From Salvia splendens (lineage: Eukaryota; Streptophyta; Magnoliopsida; Lamiales; Lamiaceae): a stretch of DNA of 64,000 nucleotides. The notes below the pieces were generated by a model. The model did no database searches and was not told the DNA's origin. It saw only the letters and a program-made list of their open reading frames with translations. Shown one piece after another: positions 31,711-42,618 of the stretch; the first letter of the stretch is position 1; every line of letters begins with the position of its first letter. The stretch lies in assembly GCF_004379255.2 (NCBI RefSeq), contig NC_056053.1, positions 17,914,188 through 17,978,187 of the forward strand, in the 5' to 3' direction. The translations under genes and the position numbers were made by a program.

Positions 31711-33729
31711 GGAAAGTATGAGACAGTGGGCTTAACAGAAAACTACAGTGCTATCCTTCAAAAAGGATTGCCCACTAAACACAAAGATCCAGGGAGTTTT
31801 ACATTATCTTGTGTTTTAGGGAATGATGTGAAAGGTAGAGCATTGTGTGATCTTGGATCCAGTATTAATTTGATGCCTTAGTTTTTTTTACTGGAAGCTC
31901 GATGTTGATAACATCCGCCCACCTCGATTACTTTGCCATGGCAGACAGAAGCACAACAACTCCAATGGGGGTCGTAGAAGACGTCTTGATAATAGTAGGA
32001 GAATTTATTTTTCCGGCTGATTTTGTTGTGTTGGACATGTAGGAAGACAAGAAGGTGCTGTTAATACTTGGAAGGCCATTTTTAGCCACTGGCGGGGCCA
32101 TGATAGATGTACAGAAGGGGGAATTGACTTTGAAATTACATGATGAGAGTATCACCTTCAACATCTACGACGCCCTAAAATTTCATGGAAAAGAAGGGGC
32201 AGAAGGCTATCAAGAATGTAGCGTCATCCAAGTTGTCACGGATTGTGTGAGGGAAGTAGAAATCACATATCATCAAACTCAGGATCCCCTCTTGTCTCAT
32301 AAATTCCTTCACTCCTACTACGGATTTATCTACTTGTGCTGCTAATATATGTGCTATGATTGCAGAACTTGAGGTGCTCCCCGAAAGAATCCCTCAAAAG
32401 GGGAATGCATTCTTGCAAGTACGTACCCCCGAAGAGGAGGAAGATAGAAAGAAAACGTTGGAAAAGCCAAGAGGACCACCTAAGGTAGAGCTGAAGCCAC
32501 TCCCCGAACATTTCAGGTACGCATTTCTAGGGCCAGATAACACTTTTCCAGTTGTTGTGTCTGCTGCGTTGAGTGAAAAAGAGTGTGAAAAGCTGTTGTG
32601 TGTGCTAAACAAGTATAGATCTGCGATAGAATGGTCTATTAGTGACTTGAAAGGGATTAGCCCAATCACATGCATGCATAGAATTTTACTTGAGGAAGGG
32701 CATAAACCTCGTGTGCAAAATCAACGTAGGCTTAATCCTATCATGCAAGATGTAGTGAGGAAATAATTGATTAAGTTACTAAATGCAGGGATTATCTATG
32801 CCATATCTGATAGTGAATGGGTAAGTCCTACTCAAGTAGTAGCTAAGAAATGGGGGATGACTGTAGTGCCCGGTGAGGATGGAGAGATGATAGCCACAAG
32901 AGTAGCTACAAGTTGGAGAGTTTGCATTGATTATAGGATGCTAAATGCAGCCACTATGAAAGATCACTTCCCTTTACCTTTCATTGATCAGATACTTGAT
33001 AGACTAGGGGGATATGATTACTACTGCTTTCTTGATGGCTATTCTGGTTATAATCAAATTGTAATTGCTCCCGAAGATCAACATAAGTCTGCTTTCACTT
33101 GTCCTTATGGTATTTATGCTTATAGGAAGATGTCTTTTGGCTTATGTAATGCTCCTGCCACTTTTCAGAGATGTATGATGGCTATATTTCATGATTTGAT
33201 TGAGCAAGTGATTGAGGTTTTTATGGATGATTTTTCTGTGTTTGGCAAATCTTATGATCATTGTCTTGAAAATTTAGGTAAACTTTTGCAGAGATGCGTA
33301 GAAACTAACCTTGTGCTTAATTGAGAAAAATGTCACTTTATGGTGAAAGAAGGTGTAGTTCTAGGGCATAAAGTGTCTTCTGCAGGGATCGAAGTTGACA
33401 GGGCAAAGATTGCAGCCATTGAGAAACTCTCACCTCTATCCAATGAGAAGACAGTGAGAAGTTTTTTAGGGCATGCAGGGTTCTACCGGAGATTCATCAA
33501 GGATTTCTCCAAAATCTCTAAACCTCTTTGTAAATTGCTTGAAAAAGATGTGAAATTTAATTTTACCTCTGATTGTTTACAAGCCTTTGAGAACTTGAAG
33601 AAAGCTTTAGTGAGCGCGCCCATCCTCATCACCCCAGATTGTAGGAACTGCCTGCAAGAACTCTGCAGAAACTTGACTCATGCTAATTTTGCAATCAATA
33701 TGTCACCCACAAGTGTATGGGGTATGTAG
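31711..33729 (+). pseudogene. Decayed protease and reverse transcriptase (pol)
   Basis: Past the TGA the same frame keeps the aspartic protease site region ALCDLGSSINLMP, then is broken by TAG at 31879-31881, a frameshift, and further stops including TAG at 32039-32041, TAA at 32764-32766 and TGA at 33322-33324. Protease remnants (IFPADFVVLDM, ILGRPFLATGGAMID) are followed by RT with FCFLDGYSGYNQI and the catalytic FMDDFSVFG, and the RT connection FLGHAGFYRRFIKDFSKISK. Sequence is lost at the start of RNase H (after PILITPD). No integrase is present. It is a dead, truncated Athila-like copy. Confidence 0.9.
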
Positions 33730-34900
33730 CACGTGGCAAGTTAAAATTATCAATCCACGAAGACTAAATGCCGATTTAAGTACTACGATGCAATGTCAAA
33801 CACTATCTAGACGACTAAAATGGGGTTTTTGGTTTTTCTTAACTAAGAACAAAGAACGAGTAAGCAAATAAGAGCGAATTAAGAACGTAAAACAAGTAAA
33901 AGGATGGTTTTCACACAAATTGGGAAAAGGTAGGGATATGGATCCGTTGGTATGGATCACGGGTGTCACCTAGGGATTATGCTCATCTATTAGGTCTCAT
34001 GTGTGACTAGGAAGGTCGGAAAACTTGGTTACACCCCCTCTCGGGTGCATCTAACTCGTGGGTCTAATGTCGGAGTCTCCTCCCTACAAGTCAAGTTCGA
34101 CTCCTAAGAACAACGGGCCCAAGCCTTCTCTCTAGCTCATGCATCTCTCGATCACATGTAACGCACGTAGTTGTTAATTACCTAACCATTCTAATCATGC
34201 ATCTCTCAATGTCAACAATTAGAACAAGATATATCAAATTGGTAGCTATGCAATTGGATAATAAAAGCTCAATAACCAACAAAGCCAACACAAATGAAAT
34301 ATGTAAGCACAAATCAAGGTTTAACCCCATGGATTCCATACAAACTTCACCAAATCCCTAATAAAAACTTAACTACTCATAGTGGAAGCTAAAACAAAAG
34401 AAAATACAAATGAAACAAAGGAAAACATGGATAGAAATGGAAAATAGAATTCCCTAAGGTGGAATTGATGTTGGGGAGAGTCTTCTTCTTCAATCTCTTG
34501 AAGATGGAAGCCTCCTTACCTTCAATCCTCTTGAATCTCTCGATTTTTCTCTTGATTTTGCAGTGGGGAAAGTTAGGGTTCGAAAATGAGTGAGAACCCT
34601 TTTATATCCGGAGTGAGAAAGAGGCAAAAGTGGGCGTCAGTAGGAAACGACCGGCCGGGCGATTTGTCGGATGAAAAATGCCCGGCCGGGCGAACTTTCT
34701 GTTCTCTCTGCTCAAACGTCCGACCGGGCGTTTTGTACATGGAAAACGACCGGCCGGGCGAACTCTCTGGAATCAGCTCGTTCGCTCCGTTTTGCCCGTT
34801 TTAGACCTGTTTTTGCATCAAAACTCCGACAAACTCGTTAACTCTAAAAGTAGCAAATAAATGGATGAAACCTATACTTTATACCTCAAAAGATTCAACA
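33730..34900 (-). mobile_element. Gypsy-type LTR remnant, minus orientation
   Basis: Read on the minus strand the stretch has an LTR-like layout: a U3-like part with four GC-rich boxes (34640-34790), a TATA box GATATAAAA (about 34598-34606), then a long T-rich untranslated-like part towards 33730. It replaces the missing 3' part of the upstream gypsy element. Borders are uncertain and no partner LTR is seen. Confidence 0.45.
34640..34790. repeat. Four CCGGCCGGGCG boxes
   Basis: The word CGACCGGCCGGGCG or a one- or two-base variant occurs four times within 150 bases, each next to an A-rich AAA/GGAAAA stretch. It lies upstream of the minus-strand TATA box. Confidence 0.85.
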
Positions 34901-35985
34901 ACATGTGTTAATCACCCATCTAAACATCCTAAACTATGAGTTTGTCAAAACTCTACTCCAAGCTCTCTCACTCTCAAACTTGCTATTATGGCTGAAATTT
35001 CAAAGATGTGTAAAAGAGTGTTCAAAGGTGGTGTGGAGGGGATTTTATAGGCAGGTGTATGTACTCGTGAAGTCTTAATTGGAGCTGTTGTATTTCTTGT
35101 TCTTTTCCTGCAACAAATCCCCTCGTTTAATCCTCTCTGCAGCACTTTCGTTTAAGAATTTTGATGTTATTTGTAGTACATAGTACTTGACTATTAACTC
35201 CATCTTATTCCCATATGGCTACCTAGTACTTAGCTAATAACTCCCATTGTTTGATTGTTGCAGGTAGCACATAGAGAGGAGGCAGGAGCTGTTGGGAGTA
35301 GGGGAGTGCAGCTGGTTTTGCAGGCTGCCCTTTTGGCTTGTTTCAAGGAGTAATTATGAGCCTTGTCTTTCTCATGCAACTTGTTGTGGGAGGGGGAGTG
35401 CAGTTGCATTCCTGCCATTTTAGGCAATACTCCAAGTCCCCTTTGGAAGTGTAGATGTCTCTTACTCTTACTTAACTTGTTTACTAGTCTTTGGTACCTC
35501 AATTGATTTAATTAGCATTGCTTGTATCATGCAGGTTCTTGTATCCATAGGAGGAAGAGCAGATTGATCTGCTAATGGGTTGACCTTCTGGCCGCCATCC
35601 CTCCGTCGTCGGGCTGAACTATCGGGCCTCAGAAAGATGTGGTCCGTGATTGAAGAGAAAAAAAGGCCCGCTGATTATATTATTGTACTTGTAGTCATGA
35701 CTCTTTTCTCAAACTCATAAACTCATAAACCCACATGCATTAAAGTATGTAAGTTAAGGTGTAGTTTGGGGTGTAGTCGAATATTCTAGTTCGGAAATGA
35801 ACTCTTCATTTTCTTTCATGTCGTTAATTGTATTTTAATACATATGTACGTAATTGTTCTAGCCCGATTGACACCTTTCTATTTAGCAAACAATTAAAGT
35901 CATCTACTAATATTTCCGATTCATAATTAATTTCTATTAACAGACAGCCCACTTCACTAATTAAAATCTTAGCTCATAATTTTCA
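34901..35985. other. Intergenic, no gene seen
   Basis: Several short open frames but none resembling a protein. The words AGGTAGCACATAG and GGGGGAGTGCAG recur in related forms around 35270-35400. Possibly old retroelement sequence. Confidence 0.45.
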
Positions 35986-36240
35986 TTAAGAGGCCCAGCA
36001 GAAAACAATGAAATCAGGCCCAACACCTATACACTCCCCCAAAACAAGTAATAAATTGGCCCAAAAGCCTTAAAATAAAATGAGCCCCAAATATATTAAG
36101 AGGCCCAGCAGTAAACAATGAAATCAGGCACAACACCTATACACTCCTCAAAATAAGTAATAAATTGGCCCAAAAGCCTTACACTAAACCCTAATAAATT
36201 GGCCCAAAAGCCATAAAATAAAATGAGCCCCAAATATACT
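35986..36240. repeat. Tandem duplication, 110-bp period
   Basis: The block starting ATTAAGAGGCCCAGCAG repeats at an offset of 110 bases, followed by a partial third copy of its end (AAATTGGCCCAAAAGCC). It ends about 180 bases upstream of the PDCD2/TSR4-type start codon and may lie in its promoter. Confidence 0.9.
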
Positions 36241-36422
36241 TCTTTTCCATCGTGACTTCTTCTTGCCCAATTCATTCTCCCATTACCAATTTTCTTCAAT
36301 CCCTAGTTGAGGCAATAGCAGCGCCTCCCCTTTCTTCTTCTTCAAATCCGATTAACTGTCGATTTTGTTCCCAAATCGGATTGAAGTTCGTAAACTGAAA
36401 GTTGCGAAGTTCTTCGACAGAG

Positions 36423-39400
36423 ATGGACGTTGATTTCGAAGAGGAGAACTTCAGGTCTTTGCAGATAGAGGAGGATGAAGGCGACGACGTAGAGGATGCA
36501 GACAGTGATGAAATTGACGATGGAGAGGATCAGATTCCTATGACTTTAGGGTTTGCGGAGATGCCTCAAAATCCTTGGTCATCGCGCCGCCAATACTTCC
36601 CGAGTAAAGCTGGCGGTTCACCAGTAATTTAAATTGGCTTCCATTGTTAAATTTTGTGATTTCACTTTCAGATTTGGATTTCGAGCTGTATCACTTGTGT
36701 AATTATACTCATATGTTTGTTTCCTGGTGATGTGAAGGTTATGGAGAGCATATGCATTAATATATTACTGTTTCAAGGATTATTATGAATATTTCGAAAT
36801 CTGATTATGATTTTTTTGTGATTTAGGCATGGTTGGATCCCATTAATTTGCCTTCGGGAAGCTCCAGTCTTTGTGATTTTTGCCGTGAGCCTTTGCAGTT
36901 TCTGATTCAGGTAATGAAATAGATTGTTACGGGAAATTAGACTCACCTCATTATAGAGCGAAATTTATCATTGAAACATATAGATTAATTTTGGTTGACA
37001 GAAAAAAATTGAAGAAACAAGACTATATTTTGTGGACGGAAGGAGTATAAACTGTAAACTCGTCTAATTTCTCTTTCTCATTATTTTTGTTTGAGTAGGT
37101 TTACGCGCCTTTACCTGAGGAATCAACTTTTCACCTAACACTGTTCATTTTCATGTGTTCGTCAATGTCCTGTCTTCTTCGTGATCAGCTTGAGCAGTGG
37201 AGGCGGTCTCCAGAAGTCCAGTCCAGAAGGTAAGTGTTTTCTCGTTCGTTATCTCTAAAATTGTTACAATACATATGAAGTTGAAATGATCAATTGATTT
37301 ATTACTTGCTATGTCATGTTTCCGATAACAAAATGCCTTTAACAGTATCAAGGTTTTTCGGTGTCAATTGCCACGGGTGAACCCCTTCTACTCTAGTGAG
37401 GCTCCTGCTGAAGATGGGAGTCAGCAGCCATTGACAGCTGGAGGTAATGTTTTGGTAATTTTTATGTACATCTCCTGTGTATAGGTTGTTGGTTTGGTTG
37501 AAAATTCTTGTCGAGTACTCAACTATTGCAATGGCGATAGCTTTAATGGTTAAATTTTGGGGTGCAAAGCTTTGGATAGGAAGAAATTTATATTAATGTG
37601 GTGGGAATTGTGCAGAACACAATATGGCATTGCACCTACAGATGAGAGAAACTGAGAAGTGCTATAGTATTGAGATAGAAAGATGGTATTGGTGTGCTGT
37701 GTATATGCCTGCAAGTCGGGAGGGCCTGCTTAGTTATTTCTTAATCTGTTTTCATTGGTTCGGATATTGTTTGTGTTTGTTTGGTTGCTCAGTCATTTGT
37801 ATTGGACCCTTCCTCGGCTGAAGATTGGTAAATGGCTTCTATTTAGATAGTAGGACATTATGGTAGATGTATAATTACTGTTTAGTCAATTGGGTATAGA
37901 GGCTAGGCAGGAGTAAGGATTCGTTTCATTATCCTTGTTCCTTCAGTGTGTTTCCCAGAATGTTTCTACTAAGGTACTCGTAATTTTTATCTTATCTTCT
38001 GTATAGGTCTTTTTTTGTAGTTCTAGAGGGCTGCATGTTATGATTTTATGTAACATATTAATTTGAATGTACACTGATGATTAATAGAATGTTCCAGCAA
38101 TGCTATGTGATTGGTGTCGGTCATGGAAAGGAGACAAAATTTGTAGTAGCTGTAGAAGAGTGCGCTATTGTTCTGGGAATCACCAGGTAATTAACTTAGC
38201 TCAGCAAGGCATGACATATGGTTTTGAGCTTCAGATAACAAATGGAATACTTGCAGGCTGCTCACTGGCGATCCAGTAGCTCAAGTCATAGAGTCCTATG
38301 CCAACAGTTGGAGCCATCTGGCGATGAGTCTGAATTGGGTAATAGTTCTAGACAACACCAATGATTATAGTATGTGGCTTGTGTTGACCCATGCTCGTAT
38401 GCTTAATTTGAAGAAGTAAAGGTTCCTCTATATGCGCTGAACTTTAAATATGCATATTCCAGTCATATGCTGATTACAATAGAATATTGTTAGTACGTGT
38501 CCTTGGTACTGGAGTGAAACATTGTTGGATTGTGGAAGTTTCTTAACTATTTACTTCAGTGTCCAATGATAAGAATTAATCATTCATTCTGAAGCAATGT
38601 GGCTTCATGATTTTTATTGCCAAACAGCTGCAAGCAACTCCCTTTGGCCCGAGTATGAGATCACATGCGAGGATGAGAGTGAATTTGATGAGCCAATATC
38701 CAGTGATAATGGATCTGGTAATGCATTGGTTTCTAGAAGCCGGACAGAGGGTTCTGATGGAAATCTTATGAATTATTTCCAGGTGATTTTTTCTCATCTC
38801 TGTAATCTCTTATTTCTGGGCTTAATTCTTAAATAAATAGTTAAAATCTAATTTTCTTAATTATTGCGTAGGCATCTGATGACAATAGTAGTTGGGCATC
38901 TTTCCAAGAGAGAATATCTTCAGCTCCCGAACAAGTCTTAAGGTGATCAGTCGGAATTGGATATAACGAACTGTGTCTCCAATCTCCATTTTCATAGACA
39001 TTGCATTTTTCTATGTCTAGCGAAATCTTTGAAACGAGTTGCTAGATCATCGGTTGCTTTCTTAACTTCACATCTGTTTCTTTGATGAGCAGATACTCTA
39101 GCTCCTCTCAAGCAAATCCATTATGGCCCGTTTCTAGTGGCCGGCCGTCAAGAGCCGATATTCCTAGGTGCAACCATTGTGGTGGCACACGTGCCTTTGA
39201 ATTTCAGGTTAGTGGTTCTACCATTCACATTTCGTCCAATAAAGTGGAATGAGTTGGTTTTCTTTAAGATTATGTCGTTGCTCTACCGGCTTTCGACAGC
39301 AACCACATTTGATTCCTATACTGATTCTTCTTTTGTTGGACTCTTGTAGGTTTTACCCCAGATACTCTACTTCTTCCATGTGGAAGACAACAGGGATTCT

Positions 39401-39517
39401 CTCGACTGGGCCACCATCGCCGTGTACACATGTGAGGCCTCGTGTGAAGGTGGTGCGAGTTACAAAGAGGAATTTGCTTGGGTTCAACTTGCTAGTCAGT
39501 CTATATCGCACCAATGA
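36423..39517 (+). CDS. PDCD2/TSR4-type ribosome assembly protein (MYND)
   Basis: Ten exons with GT-AG borders: 36423-36623, 36827-36910, 37099-37229, 37346-37443, 38098-38186, 38257-38338, 38628-38782, 38872-38942, 39093-39207, 39350-39517. They sum to 1194 nt, 397 codons plus stop, without a break. The product starts MDVDFEEENF, has an acidic N terminus, TLGFAEMPQNPW and CDFCREPLQFLIQVYAPLP (the first zinc-binding PDCD2 part), a MYND finger from about residue 174 (CDWC, CSSCRRVRYC, then HQ..H..C), and the PDCD2_C domain at the end (CNHCGGTRAFEFQ, LDWATIAVYTC). Yeast Tsr4 and animal PDCD2 chaperone ribosomal protein uS5 (Rps2) for 40S assembly; the same role is likely here. It matches Arabidopsis At5g64830 in type. 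Cytosolic and nuclear location is inferred from the family. Confidence 0.93.
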
Positions 39518-40146
39518 ATGCCGAGAGAGAGCGAATTTTGTAGTCGTGCTAAGACAAAGTTGGGAAACCGCAAATATGCTCGTATTCTTGTCTGCAATTC
39601 TCACATGAAAGGGATATGGTGAGTTGCATCATCTTTTTTTTGTTTTTGGTTTGTCCTATTTTTTTGGTGGGAAGACGTCGTATTAGATTATTACAGAGTT
39701 GATTTTTTACTTTTATGATTGGGAATACACATACAAGGTTGATAATCATGGGCCATTTTTGTCGTTTAAATACTCTACTACATGATCAGAGTCGGAGTGT
39801 TGTTGTTTGGTGAAGGTAATACACATGAATTTAACATATTTAATCTTAAAATAATTGGCCTTTAATCTATTTTTACGTTAAGAAAATAATTGGCTTTTGA
39901 AAATGTAATTTATTTGTAATTCTTATTTATTGCTCTACACATTGCTTATAAAATCACAAAATTTAATCAAAATTTTAAACCAAAGAAACTAAAACATAGT
40001 AAAAAATAAGCAAAATAAATTTAGTCAAATGGAACCGTTCTGATTTGAAACTTTGTGATTTATAGTTCATATTTTGCAAAATATAGAATAAACAAGAATT
40101 TGATCAAACTGCCTACTTTTATAGGTAATTAAACCAATAAATAATA
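39518..40146. other. 3' flank, no gene seen
   Basis: T-rich 3' UTR-like sequence after the PDCD2/TSR4-type stop, then AT-rich spacer. Confidence 0.5.
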
Positions 40147-40399
40147 CTCCCTCCGTGCGCCATTAGGAGTCTCATTTATTGGTGACGCGGGTTTTAAGAA
40201 ATGTTAAGAAAAGTGGGGGGAAAAAAGTTAGTGGAATAGGGGTCCTACTTGTATATATTAATTTTAAATTAAATGTGAGTGGAATTAGTTAGTAGAAGGT
40301 GGAACTCTATTACCATTTATGGTAAAATTGAACCGAGACTCTTATTCGCGGACGGACTAAAATAGAAAAAATGGGACTCTTATTCGCGGACGGAGGGAG
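40147..40399. mobile_element. Stowaway MITE with doubled right end
   Basis: CTCCCTCCGTGCGCCATTAG on the left and GCGGACGGAGGGAG on the right; TA at 40145-40146 and 40400-40401. GACTCTTATTCGCGGACGGA occurs twice at the right end (about 40337 and 40375). Confidence 0.93.
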
Positions 40400-40619
40400 T
40401 ACTCCCTAAACTAAAGGTATTCCGAGCAAGTTCGATGTCACAAATATCCTATTGAAGAAGACGTACAAATGTGAATAAAAAATGATTAGGAAAAGAATTT
40501 CAAGACAAACATACATTTGAAAATCCTACACTACCAAAACTTTTTTCTTATACATGAAAGAAAGAACTGATATTGTACACATAATCTACCGTCGACAGCC
40601 GCGAACTGCCTCTCGGACG

Positions 40620-40730
40620 ATGATATTCCACCTCCTCTTCTGTCCTACTGGAGATCGTACGCAACACTGGCACGGGATATTCCACCTCCTCTTCTGTCCT
40701 ACTGAAGATCGCACTGGCACTGGCACGGGA
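40620..40730. repeat. Tandem duplication, about 55-bp unit
   Basis: GATATTCCACCTCCTCTTCT followed by GTCCTACTG is repeated head to tail. It lies just 3' of the polygalacturonase pseudogene. Confidence 0.85.
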
Positions 40731-40796
40731 TAACTCGTGTATCTCTCCCCCACGGTTCAATGAAAGAATGGCTAAGAACTTAATATGGGAAGAATT

Positions 40797-41426
40797 TCAC
40801 AAGGCTGCAACTTGGCAGTTTGAATTCAACAAGAAGAAGCAATCGGAGGAGGGGCTAGACCACGAGACTTGGAGCTCCGGGCAAGGGTCGGGCAACACAT
40901 TTACAGACGACCCCTCAACATAAGCGCACATCCAAGATGAGGATGGGTCATACGAAGCAGTGAGGGAGACGTTGGAGAGGCATATGGACGTGAATGGGGA
41001 CTTGTCTATACCGGAGAATACCCCGGCTGTGGTGATATTTATGACAACGATACCACTAAAGCTTATGGCGGCGATGACTGGGAGGGCATTGGGATCATAT
41101 TTATCATCGGGGTGATTCGTGAACTGACTTGTTGCCTTGATTCCTCGCTGCACGTTTTCCATGTAGACATCCGATAGGAATATGTCTTTGATGTATGCGC
41201 CCCTCCCCTTCGCCGTCTTCAGATCGATGCCATTCACCGAGTCGTACACATGAAGATGCTCGGCCAGCTCGTCGGACATCCCGCCAGACATCTCACTTCC
41301 GAACGCGAGTCCGGAAACGGATGAAGATTGTAACCGCGTCTTCCTAACATGGACCTTGCTGGTTGGTTTGTTGTAGCTTAAGCCCATATTCATCCCAACC
41401 ACTTTTCAGCACCACAACATCTAATC
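40797..41426 (-). pseudogene. Polygalacturonase-like (GH28) pseudogene, 3' part
   Basis: The minus strand encodes the C-terminal half of a plant GH28 protein of the At3g62110 type: [55 protein letters not shown] and FTSICLSNVSL, ending at 40797. Intact members hydrolyse pectin in the cell wall. A one-base shift near 41390 separates the KSGWDEYGL part from the rest. The exon opens at 41426 after an acceptor-like ATAG; no upstream exon with the N-terminal half or the catalytic Asp residues is found before the retro-derived junction at 41592. It is a truncated, frameshifted copy. Confidence 0.88.
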
Positions 41427-41591
41427 CTATAAATGATTGATCTGGTCTATCATGACAATTCTTTGAAAACAAAGAATCAAATAATTTTATGTGGTGAAAC
41501 AAAATATCTCTCATTTCCCCCTCGAATAGATTGCACGAGTTTGAATCCCCTTGCACAGAGGAAGACTTGTACAAAACAAATAAACCAGACG

Positions 41592-42230
41592 TATGATCTA
41601 TTTGACAGATTAAGGAATTAATCTATTCACATGTTAACACAGAATTGCATGATAGAACGCAAATAAGTCATGCTCAGAGAAAGTAAATACTAAAACATGA
41701 TTTATATGGTTTAGAGTTACCGATTTGATTCTTCAAAGAATCGACGTTTGCTTGGCCTTCTCCACGATGATCTTCAATACTAGACCATGGATCTTATGAC
41801 TGGTTCCCAAACTGTATCTCGATATCTGGGTGGACTGATCTTATTAAAATACTAGGACACGAATAAAGAAGACAGAAATTCCCCACAGAGGGAGCTGAAG
41901 AAAAATCCGTCTCCTTTAATAATGAGAGAGGGACGAAAATTTTCATATAGGAAAAGGTGCATTTTCTGTCTCATTTATTCTCATATTTATATTAAGTTCA
42001 TATTGGGTCCAGTCAGGGATCTATGGAAGGTTTTGGATATGGGCTCACCCTAATTAGTTTTTTACTAATTAAATTGAACCCACAATTTAATAAAAGCTTA
42101 TATTGAAATATTACTAGCAGTCACATGAGCATTGCAGAGCCCAAAAGGCATTCCCTGATAAGCGTACGTACCAAAGGGCACGTAAAAGTGGTCTTGTCCT
42201 GATCCTCCGGATTAACATATATCTGGAAGG
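41592..42230 (-). mobile_element. Second copy of the copia-LTR/gypsy-RT chimera
   Basis: The segment is nearly identical to 28738-29380, through the same fusion point into a gypsy RT fragment (minus strand). It lacks the last 62 bases of the LTR on one side and stops earlier in RT on the other. It abuts the GH28 pseudogene, in the same relative orientation as the first copy does to the C4H pseudogene. Confidence 0.9.
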
Positions 42231-42618
42231 AGGAGTTTGTGGCTGGGCTATGGCTGGGCTATTGCTATTGGAGATACTCTAAACTTTTAGCAGTTGCGTG
42301 TTGGAGATTAATCATATTATATTTGTTCTAGTGTGTGTCCCAAATCTAAGTGATTCAAGAAAGTTTAGATTATACATGTGATCTCCTAGTAAATGTTAAA
42401 TTGATAATTGAGTTTGTTGAAGATTTAATATAAGATGGAAATAAATAGTGTGAGTAAAATAGGAGGAGAAAGAGAAAGTAGGGATATATTATGAGAGAAA
42501 GATAAAAAAATGAATAATATAATAGTAGTGATTTTTTTTCAGAAATAGACTAATTTTCATATATAGCAAATCAGAAAACGAGATTATTTTTTTTATGAAG
42601 GCAGAATTAGGATGTACC
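42231..42618. other. Spacer with one Harbinger-like terminus
   Basis: GGCTATTGCTATTGGAGATA followed by CTC and TAA at about 42256-42284 looks like the right end of a PIF/Harbinger MITE (GAGTATCTCC read inward). No left end is seen. The rest is AT-rich. Confidence 0.4.

Noticed and set aside
34586..34804. Open frames across the CCGGCCGGGCG boxes
   Set aside because: They arise from the repeated GC boxes in LTR-like DNA and are not protein-like.
37616..37818. Possible extra exon in the long intron of the PDCD2/TSR4-type gene
   Set aside because: Joining 37443 directly to 38098 gives an uninterrupted 397-codon product with the expected MYND spacing; the 37616 segment would introduce a stop.
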